Of a DNA stretch of 64,000 nucleotides, positions 1 to 5,605 are shown piece by piece. Position 1 is the stretch's first letter; every line of letters starts with the position of its first letter. The DNA comes from Chitinophaga niabensis (GTDB lineage Bacteria > Bacteroidota > Bacteroidia > Chitinophagales > Chitinophagaceae). The notes beneath the pieces were generated by a model. That model was not told the DNA's origin, ran no database searches, and saw only the letters and a program-made list of their open reading frames with translations. Location: NCBI RefSeq assembly GCF_900129465.1, contig NZ_FSRA01000001.1:3722482-3786481 (forward strand), written 5' to 3'. The translations under genes were made by a program, and so were the position numbers.

Positions 1-410
1 TTGTTCATGAATACTACGATACGTGGAACACCTACCTGACGAGCGAGGAGGATGTGTTCTTTCGTTTGTGGCATTGGACCATCTGTAGCGGCTACCACGA
101 GGATTGCACCATCCATCTGAGCTGCACCGGTGATCATGTTCTTCACATAGTCGGCGTGGCCTGGACAGTCAACGTGTGCGTAGTGACGGTTTACAGTCTG
201 ATACTCAACGTGTGCTGTATTGATGGTAATACCTCTTTCTTTTTCTTCAGGCGCTGCGTCGATCTCATCATATCCTTTCTTCTCAGCCAGACCCTTGTTT
301 GCCAGAATTGTAGTAATGGCAGCAGTCAAGGTAGTTTTACCGTGGTCCACGTGACCGATGGTACCAATGTTAACGTGGGGTTTATCCCGCTTAAAGGTTT
401 CTTTTGCCAT
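1..410 (-). CDS. tuf: Elongation factor Tu, N-terminal part (cut by window edge)
   Basis: EF-Tu is the cytoplasmic GTPase that delivers aminoacyl-tRNA to the ribosome. The reverse strand from 410 reads [20 protein letters not shown] and continues through the P-loop GHVDHGKT (about residues 19-26), the switch I motif RGITI and the G3 motif DCPGHADY. About 136 residues of the GTPase domain are present; the remainder lies left of position 1. It follows a Thr-Tyr-Gly-Thr tRNA cluster on the same strand, the arrangement known for tufB in enterobacteria. A long structured leader (411-678) separates it from the last tRNA. Confidence 0.98.
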   Translation of the reverse strand, partial: MAKETFKRDKPHVNIGTIGHVDHGKTTLTAAITTILANKGLAEKKGYDEIDAAPEEKERGITINTAHVEYQTVNRHYAHVDCPGHADYVKNMITGAAQMDGAILVVAATDGPMPQTKEHILLARQVGVPRIVVFMN

Positions 411-429
411 TGTATTTTTTTTTAAGATG

Positions 430-477
430 GTTTGTAAAGTTGTATTATGTTGTTTTTTAAAAACTGTTTTTACAAAC
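430..477 (-). promoter_or_regulatory. Inverted repeat in tuf leader
   Basis: A perfect 9-bp inverted repeat, GTTTGTAAA (430-438) and TTTACAAAC (469-477), encloses about 30 A/T-rich bases just upstream of the tuf start codon. It could fold as a hairpin in the tuf mRNA leader. No long U-run follows, so a terminator is unlikely. The function is unknown. Confidence 0.4.
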
Positions 478-479
478 TT

Positions 480-552
480 GAGCCAATGACGGGGATTGAA
501 CCCGCTCCTTTCTCTTTTCCCTGAGAACGCTCATCCATTGAGCTTATCGGCT
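480..552 (-). ncRNA. tRNA-like structure in the tuf leader (degenerate tRNA or tRNA mimic)
   Basis: On the reverse strand this 73-nt stretch folds as a tRNA cloverleaf. It has a 7-bp acceptor AGCCGAT/ATTGGCT with one G-T pair and a D-arm GCTC/GAGC whose loop contains GG. The T-arm is GCGGG/CCCGT with loop TTCAATC. The anticodon arm TTCTC/GAGAA has an 8-nt loop, AGGGAAAA, with no U at position 33, so no normal anticodon can be assigned. No CCA is encoded, and the neighbouring tRNAs also lack it. It may be a decayed tRNA gene or a structured tuf leader element that resembles EF-Tu's ligand. Its identity is not established. Confidence 0.55.
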
Positions 553-678
553 TAGTTAAACTTCGAAATTCCGGATACTGATCTCCTGAACCTCCCGAAG
601 GATAATCCGTTGACCTGCTATCCGAAACTTATTTGATTTGATGATGAGGGTTACCCTTTCAAAAATTCAAATTTCTAG

Positions 679-750
<72 letters not shown>

Positions 751-828
751 GAATTCAAAAACGAATTACGAATCTCTATTAAAAATTATCAACCCGTAAT
801 TCGTAATTGATAATCCGTATTGACTCAG

Positions 829-901
829 AGCGGGAGACGAGGTTCGAACCCGCGACCTACAGCTTGGAAGGCTGTCGCTCTACCAACTGAGCTACTCCCG
901 C
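829..901 (-). tRNA. glyT: tRNA-Gly (anticodon TCC)
   Basis: The cloverleaf on the reverse strand has acceptor GCGGGAG/CTCCCGC, anticodon stem ACAGC/GCTGT with loop CTTCCAA (anticodon TCC), and a T-loop TTCGAAC. It lies between tRNA-Tyr and tRNA-Thr in the same orientation, consistent with one multi-tRNA transcript. Confidence 0.96.
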
Positions 902-991
902 ATATATTGGTATCCTTTATATCAATCACTCTATTTCCTTGCACAACTTTGTTCCGCCCCTGATTGCACAAAAGCGGAACAAAATAAAGCG

Positions 992-1074
992 TGGGCAGGA
1001 TAGGATTCGAACCTATGAAGTCGAAAGACAGCGGATTTACAGTCCGCCCCATTTGGCCGCTCTGGAACCTGCCC
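992..1074 (-). tRNA. tyrU: tRNA-Tyr (anticodon GTA)
   Basis: The reverse strand gives acceptor GGGCAGG/CCTGCCC and anticodon stem GCGGA/TCCGC with loop CTGTAAA (anticodon GTA). It has the long variable arm expected of a class II tRNA, which explains the 83-nt length. Confidence 0.96.
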
Positions 1075-1113
1075 AACTTACAAACTTTGCCCGGAGCCAT
1101 CCGGTAACTTCTG

Positions 1114-1187
1114 AGCCAGCAGAGGGATTCGAACCCCCGACCCACTGATTACAAATCAGTAGCTCTGGCCAACTGAGCTATGCTGGC
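1114..1187 (-). tRNA. thrU: tRNA-Thr (anticodon TGT)
   Basis: The cloverleaf on the reverse strand has acceptor GCCAGCA/TGCTGGC, anticodon stem ACTGA/TCAGT with loop TTTGTAA (anticodon TGT), and T-loop TTCGAAT. It is the first tRNA of the cluster and lies just downstream of a good promoter match. Confidence 0.96.
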
Positions 1188-1232
1188 GTGTTTTGTCAAG
1201 AAAAAGATTAACACTCTTCTTAAAAGGAAGCG

Positions 1233-1264
1233 CAAAATAAATGGTTTACTTTTTAAGAAACAAA
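1233..1264 (-). promoter_or_regulatory. Promoter of the tRNA-tuf cluster
   Basis: On the reverse strand TTTG (1264-1261) is followed after 20 nt by TTATTTTG (1240-1233). That is one mismatch from the Bacteroidota -7 box TAnnTTTG, at normal spacing. It lies about 45 bp before the first tRNA. Confidence 0.6.
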
Positions 1265-1326
1265 TATTTTTTTCAGCTTCCGAGTGCCCATCAATTCCCT
1301 GATGTAAGTCGGCTAAAATGCCCTAC

Positions 1327-1388
1327 AGTAAAGAACTTTACTACCCTTGCGGATCCCTTTTTGATTCGGGATGGCAAAGGTAGTAAAG
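1327..1388 (-). promoter_or_regulatory. Overlapping, mutually exclusive hairpins downstream of hpf
   Basis: CTTTACTACC (1336-1345) pairs with GGTAGTAAAG (1379-1388), reinforced by inner pairings TTGC/GCAA and ATCCC/GGGAT. This forms a strong long hairpin between the hpf stop and the tRNA promoter. The same CTTTACT can instead pair with AGTAAAG at 1327-1333. No clear U-run follows on the minus strand, so this is not a textbook terminator. It may be a processing, stability or attenuation element. Confidence 0.45.
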
Positions 1389-1419
1389 AGAAAACTAACT
1401 TCAAAATATTTTTGGGAAA

Positions 1420-1719
1420 TTAATGTAAATTCTTCTCCTTCTGGCGCTTGATCTGATTTACAAGCGAATCGAAAGCAAGATCGACGGACTCTTCGAAAGA
1501 TTTAGACTCGTGTTTCACGAAGAAATCGTGGCGGGGTACATGTACTTTAATCTCGGCTATCTTATCTTTTACCTGGTGGGCTAACTGATCAAGTTTGAGG
1601 AACACTTCAACGTTTACGATACGGTCATAAAAGGTGGTGAGTTTTTGAATACGTTTGTTCACATGATCAATAAGTTTTGCGTCAGCATCGAAACGCACAG
1701 TTTGAATTTGAACATTCAT
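1420..1719 (-). CDS. hpf: Ribosome hibernation promoting factor, short form
   Basis: The 99-residue product from MNVQIQTVRF matches the HPF/RaiA (YfiA) family, which binds the decoding centre of the 30S subunit and stabilises inactive ribosomes in slow growth. The family's alternating strand-helix fold is suggested by basic segments such as RIQKL and the tail NQIKRQKEKNLH. It lacks the C-terminal dimerisation domain of long HPF. An in-frame ATG six codons upstream (1737) is possible, but MNVQIQTVRF fits the usual family start better. It lies between a Xer recombinase and the tRNA cluster, all on the minus strand. Confidence 0.9.
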   Translation of the reverse strand: MNVQIQTVRFDADAKLIDHVNKRIQKLTTFYDRIVNVEVFLKLDQLAHQVKDKIAEIKVHVPRHDFFVKHESKSFEESVDLAFDSLVNQIKRQKEKNLH

Positions 1720-1963
1720 AGCACTAAAATTTAACATTTAACAATCTAATTTCAAGCAAGTAATCATCTTTTCATAGGCTGTTTTTTGGTGAGAACTCTG
1801 TATTACTAATTTACTGAACTTTCAATGGCTTTCCATTTTTTGTGTAAAAATTTTTGTTAAAATCAGTCTACAGCAATAATAACTTTCCTCATAACAATAA
1901 CAGCTGATCAGCATCAACTGTTCCTATGATCTTACTCCGTATAATTAAATGTTGATAATTGTG

Positions 1964-2902
1964 CTAGGCTTTGGGATGCGCCTGACGATATGCTTTTTTC
2001 AGGCTTTCTATGGTATTATGGGTGTATACCTGTGTGGAAGCAAGACTGGAATGCCCCAGCAGATCCTTTACTGCATTGAGTTGTGCCCCGTTGTTCACGA
2101 GATGTGTGGCAAAAGTATGCCGCAATACGTGCGGGCTTCTTTTTGAAATGGTAGTTACCTGGCTGAGCGCAGCTTTTACCAGCCTGTATACATATCCTTT
2201 GGTGACCCTGGTTCCCTTTTCGTTCACAAACAGGTATTCCAGCTCAGCACTTTCCAGTTCCTGCCGTTTACGGGCATCGTAGGCCTGAATGTGATGGACC
2301 AGTTCATTGCTGAGCGGGATGATGCGTTCTTTATTGCCTTTTCCCAATACTTTGATCTGGCTGTTGCTTACATCCACGTCGTACAGTTTGATACCCAGCA
2401 GCTCTGCCTGCCGGATCCCGGTTTGGTACAATAAGGCAATAATGAGTTGAGCAGTGGCTCCTTTGAAGTCGTCCCCAAAGATCACCTCTCCTTCTGCGGA
2501 ATTCTGCTCCAGCTGCTGCATGCCCTTCTGTTCCACAAATACGGGCAGGCGTTTCCGCAGCTTTGGACTCACTACTTTCACCATAGGGCTCTGGCCGATC
2601 ACTTTCTGGCGAACGGCGTATTTGAAGAACGACCTTAAGGTGGAGATTTTATGACGGATAGTACCGGGAGAGATAGTATCAGGGCTTTCCGGCCGGCCTT
2701 TAAGGCCTTCCACTAACCAGGACTGGATGTGAAGGGAACGGATATCTTTCAGATCTATACCGCCGTAGGAAAGGGCCAGGTATTCGAAGAACTGGGAAAG
2801 GTTCACCGTGTACAGTTCCACTGTTCTCGGTGATTTCCGCTTAACGCCTGTATAGTAGGCCAGGAACTCTTTTGCCAGTGGTATCAGATGCTCTTCCTTC
2901 AT
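1964..2902 (-). CDS. xerC: Tyrosine recombinase, XerC/XerD type
   Basis: A 312-residue site-specific recombinase with an N-terminal SAM-like core-binding domain (about residues 1-100) and a C-terminal catalytic domain. The full catalytic set is visible: R164 in TGIRQAEL, K188 in LGKGNKER, H258 and R261 in HVLRHTFATHL, H284 in LGHSSL, and nucleophile Y293 in VYTHN. Length and sequence fit the chromosome-dimer resolvase family acting at dif. There are no phage or integron neighbours: it lies between rpsU and hpf, consistent with a housekeeping Xer rather than a mobile integrase. Whether it is XerC or XerD cannot be settled here, and the symbol is provisional. Confidence 0.9.
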   Translation of the reverse strand: MKEEHLIPLAKEFLAYYTGVKRKSPRTVELYTVNLSQFFEYLALSYGGIDLKDIRSLHIQSWLVEGLKGRPESPDTISPGTIRHKISTLRSFFKYAVRQKVIGQSPMVKVVSPKLRKRLPVFVEQKGMQQLEQNSAEGEVIFGDDFKGATAQLIIALLYQTGIRQAELLGIKLYDVDVSNSQIKVLGKGNKERIIPLSNELVHHIQAYDARKRQELESAELEYLFVNEKGTRVTKGYVYRLVKAALSQVTTISKRSPHVLRHTFATHLVNNGAQLNAVKDLLGHSSLASTQVYTHNTIESLKKAYRQAHPKA

Positions 2903-2998
2903 GCCAACACAAAAAAATTGATGACTGTAAAGTTATAGAAAACCTTACAATCATCAATCTTATGTATTAGAAATTAATTTCTGATCTTAATTACCAGA

Positions 2999-3193
2999 TT
3001 ACTCGAACTTACCGGAAGCTACCTGCAGTTTGTAAACAGCTTTCAGCACTTCAGTCCTGCGACGGATAGAAGGCTTGGTAAATGACTGACGCTCTCTGAG
3101 TTGCAGCAAAATCTTCGCTTTCTCAAATTTCTTCTTATACTTTTTAAGCGCTTTGTCTATGTTTTCGCAATCTTTAGAATCGATGATTAACAT
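2999..3193 (-). CDS. rpsU: 30S ribosomal protein S21
   Basis: This 64-residue basic protein beginning MLIIDSKDCENIDKALKKYK matches bS21. The family is a small 30S subunit protein near the anti-Shine-Dalgarno end of 16S rRNA. In Bacteroidota, S21 is reported to help sequester the anti-SD sequence, in keeping with the weak use of Shine-Dalgarno signals. It has a strong promoter of its own (3219-3248) and is divergent from ribE. Confidence 0.95.
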   Translation of the reverse strand: MLIIDSKDCENIDKALKKYKKKFEKAKILLQLRERQSFTKPSIRRRTEVLKAVYKLQVASGKFE

Positions 3194-3218
3194 ATTTGTC
3201 CTTTATTTTTACGGACAG

Positions 3219-3248
3219 CAAAGGTACGGCAAGTTTTTTATTTTCCAA
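3219..3248 (-). promoter_or_regulatory. Promoter of rpsU
   Basis: The reverse strand reads TTG (3248-3246), 19 nt, then TACCTTTG (3226-3219). This is an exact match to the Bacteroidota TAnnTTTG -7 box, about 25 bp before the rpsU start. Confidence 0.75.
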
Positions 3249-3298
3249 AATTAAATCAGCTCCATTTTACTGCCCCTTCATGTTAGTGTGTAATTGAC

Positions 3299-3306
3299 TA
3301 ATTTTG
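3299..3306 (+). promoter_or_regulatory. -7 box upstream of ribE
   Basis: TAATTTTG matches TAnnTTTG, 22 bp before the ribE ATG. I see no good TTG at -33. Confidence 0.45.
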
Positions 3307-3328
3307 TGGTCCAATATTAAGACTATTT

Positions 3329-3919
3329 ATGTTTACAGGCATTATTGAAACCATGGGTACGGTTACTTCGGCCGTAAAGGAAGGAGCAAACCTGGAATTA
3401 ACCATCAGCTCGGCATTGGCACCTGAATTAAAGGTGGATCAAAGTATCTCTCACAACGGCGTTTGCCTCACTGTTACCGCTATTGCAGCGGACCATTATA
3501 CAACTACCGCGGTGGCGGAGACTTTATTAAAAAGCAACCTGGGCAGCCTGCAGCAAGGCCAGACCGTGAACCTGGAAAGGGCCATGATCTTCAACAGCCG
3601 TATAGACGGGCATATTGTACAGGGCCATGTGGACAGTACAGGCACCTGCCTTTCCGTTGAAGAACAGAACGGCAGCTGGCTCTATCGCATTGGCTTCCCT
3701 CCGCAATTTGCATCCCTGATCGTGGAAAAGGGTTCTATCTGCATGAACGGCATCAGCCTCACGGTATTTGACATTACCAACGATGCTTTTTCTGTAGCCA
3801 TCATCCCATATACTTACGAGCACACTAATATTCAGCATCTTACGCCCGGCGCCTCCGTGAACCTGGAATTTGACATCCTTGGTAAATACGTGGCCCGGCA
3901 ATTACAAATCAACAAATGA
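3329..3919 (+). CDS. ribE: Riboflavin synthase, alpha subunit
   Basis: Riboflavin synthase converts two molecules of 6,7-dimethyl-8-ribityllumazine into riboflavin and a pyrimidinedione. The 196-residue product starts with the family signature MFTGIIE and contains two lumazine-binding repeats of about 90-95 residues. The first includes SHNGVCLTV; the second starts near GHIVQGHVDSTG and contains MNGISLTV. Its stop overlaps the start of the next gene in an ATGA junction (3916-3919), suggesting translational coupling with the flavin-dependent oxidoreductase that follows. The gene is also called ribC in some species. Confidence 0.95.
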   Translation: MFTGIIETMGTVTSAVKEGANLELTISSALAPELKVDQSISHNGVCLTVTAIAADHYTTTAVAETLLKSNLGSLQQGQTVNLERAMIFNSRIDGHIVQGHVDSTGTCLSVEEQNGSWLYRIGFPPQFASLIVEKGSICMNGISLTVFDITNDAFSVAIIPYTYEHTNIQHLTPGASVNLEFDILGKYVARQLQINK

Positions 3920-4905
3920 ACCATCCTCTTTTCCGGGAACTGGGTATGAAATATCCGCTGATCATGGCGCCCATGTTCCTTGTGAGTAATGAACCCATGA
4001 TAAAAGCAGCCATCCGTGCCGGTATTGCAGGTACTTTCCCTTCCCTCAACTATCGTAAGGAAGGAGAATTGCCCGCTTTGCTGGATAGATTGAATGAAAC
4101 CAGGGCACAACATCAGCAGGGCACTTATGGCGTAAACCTGATCGTACAGAAAACGAACCCGCTCTATAAAAAACACCTGGATGCCTGTGTGGCAGCCAAA
4201 GTTCCTTTTTACATCACTTCCCTGGGGAACCCGAAGGAGGTGATAGAAGCTGCTCACTCTTATGGCGGCAAAGTGATCTGTGATGTAACGAATATGGAAC
4301 ATGCACAGAAAGCTGTGCAGTATGGAGCAGATGGCCTTATTGCTGTATGTTCCGGTGCAGGAGGCCATGCCGGCCCCTACCCTATGCATGTGTTGATCCC
4401 GGCCCTTAAAAAAGCATTCCCGCACATTCCCGTAATTGCTGCCGGTGGTATTGCTACCGGCCAGCAAATGGCCAGTGCCATGGTATTGGGGGCAGATATG
4501 GTATCCATAGGTACCCGTTTCATTGCCAGCCTGGAAGCTACGGTGAGTGAAGAATACAAACAGGCCATTGTGGATCATGGAATGGAAGATATTGTACTCA
4601 CGGAACGGCTTTCCGGCACGCCCTGCAACATCATCAATACGCCTGAAGCTAAGAAGATGGGGTATAAACAAACCGCCTGGGAGAAATGGCTTTCCCGCAA
4701 TCCCCGCACTAAGAAGTATTATAAAATGATGGTGCAGCTAAAGGGGATGAAGAAACTGCAAAAGGCCGTGAAGCCCGGCAACTACGCGCATCTCTGGAGT
4801 GCAGGGCAGAGTGTTGAAATGGTGGATGATATCATTGGCGTGGAAGAGATCGTAACCCGCATCGTGCATGAATATGATCAAAGCCTGCTGGCCTTCAAAT
4901 CTTAA
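3916..4905 (+). CDS. Nitronate monooxygenase / FabK-like flavin oxidoreductase
   Basis: The 329-residue protein belongs to the TIM-barrel FMN family of nitronate monooxygenases and enoyl-ACP reductase II (FabK). Visible features are the N-terminal MKYPLIMAPMFLVSN and a flavin-phosphate region with CSGAGGHAGP (about residues 140-150), IPVIAAGGIATGQQM, and LGADMVSIGTRFIA. The family typically oxidises alkyl nitronates or reduces enoyl-ACP, and substrate cannot be read from sequence. Overlap with ribE by 4 bp couples a flavin-using enzyme to riboflavin synthesis. truB follows directly downstream. Confidence 0.85.
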   Translation: MNHPLFRELGMKYPLIMAPMFLVSNEPMIKAAIRAGIAGTFPSLNYRKEGELPALLDRLNETRAQHQQGTYGVNLIVQKTNPLYKKHLDACVAAKVPFYITSLGNPKEVIEAAHSYGGKVICDVTNMEHAQKAVQYGADGLIAVCSGAGGHAGPYPMHVLIPALKKAFPHIPVIAAGGIATGQQMASAMVLGADMVSIGTRFIASLEATVSEEYKQAIVDHGMEDIVLTERLSGTPCNIINTPEAKKMGYKQTAWEKWLSRNPRTKKYYKMMVQLKGMKKLQKAVKPGNYAHLWSAGQSVEMVDDIIGVEEIVTRIVHEYDQSLLAFKS

Positions 4906-4918
4906 TTATCTTTGCAAA

Positions 4919-5605
4919 ATGTCCGAATCAATTAATTACCAGGAAGGCGCTGTGCTGTTGTTCAACAAACCATTAACCTGGACTTCCTTTGATGTAGTAA
5001 GGAAAGTTAGAAATACCACTAAAGCCAAGATAGGCCATGCCGGCACTTTAGATCCCCTCGCAACGGGTCTGCTGATCTGCTGCACCGGTAAAATGACCAA
5101 AAAGATCAACGAATACCAGGCACAGGAAAAAGAGTACACCGGTACTTTCACACTTGGTGCCACCACCCCTACTTTCGACCTGGAATCTGCACCGGAAAAC
5201 CAGCAACCCGTTCCCGCATTGGACCAGGCAGGTTTACAGGCTTTTGCAGATAAATTTGTGGGCGCTATTCAACAGCTTCCTCCCATTCATTCCGCCATCA
5301 AACAAAATGGTACACCTATTTACCACCTGGCCCGCAAAGGAGTAGATGTAAAGGTAGAACCCCGGAATATTACGATCTATGCTTTTGAAATAACGGAAGT
5401 GGCTTTGCCTGTTGTGCATTTCAGGGTACAGTGCAGTACGGGTACTTATATCCGTTCACTGGCCAATGATTTTGGTGCAGCTATCGGCTGCGGAGGTTAC
5501 CTGAGCAGTTTATGCCGTACAAAGATCGGTGCCTTTAAACTGGAAGATGCAATGGAAGTGGCTGATTTTATTGAGCAGTATAAACAGGCACATCAGAACG
5601 GATAA
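4919..5605 (+). CDS. truB: tRNA pseudouridine(55) synthase
   Basis: TruB makes the universal pseudouridine 55 in the tRNA T-loop. From MSESINYQEG the product is 228 residues and carries the motif GHAGTLDPLATGLL with catalytic Asp about residue 45, and CSTGTYIRSLANDFG. I chose the ATG at 4919 because the protein then begins just before the conserved LLFNKP segment; the longer frame from 4868 overlaps the preceding gene. A TATCTTTG box at 4907-4914 lies only a few bases before this ATG, so any transcript from it would be nearly leaderless. The 3' end overlaps the convergent tamL stop by 13 bp. Confidence 0.93.
   Translation: MSESINYQEGAVLLFNKPLTWTSFDVVRKVRNTTKAKIGHAGTLDPLATGLLICCTGKMTKKINEYQAQEKEYTGTFTLGATTPTFDLESAPENQQPVPALDQAGLQAFADKFVGAIQQLPPIHSAIKQNGTPIYHLARKGVDVKVEPRNITIYAFEITEVALPVVHFRVQCSTGTYIRSLANDFGAAIGCGGYLSSLCRTKIGAFKLEDAMEVADFIEQYKQAHQNG

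Noticed and set aside
825..1145. 106-residue minus-strand frame and 69-residue plus-strand frame over the tRNAs
   Set aside because: They are reading frames through tRNA-Gly, tRNA-Tyr and tRNA-Thr.
1964..2902. Integrase of a mobile element
   Set aside because: The Xer gene lies between rpsU and hpf, without phage or island neighbours and with no attachment repeats at the tRNAs.
3832..4671. Minus-strand 279-residue frame across ribE and the nitronate monooxygenase
   Set aside because: The plus-strand genes have full conserved motifs and overlap start-stop junctions; the antisense product is compositionally odd.
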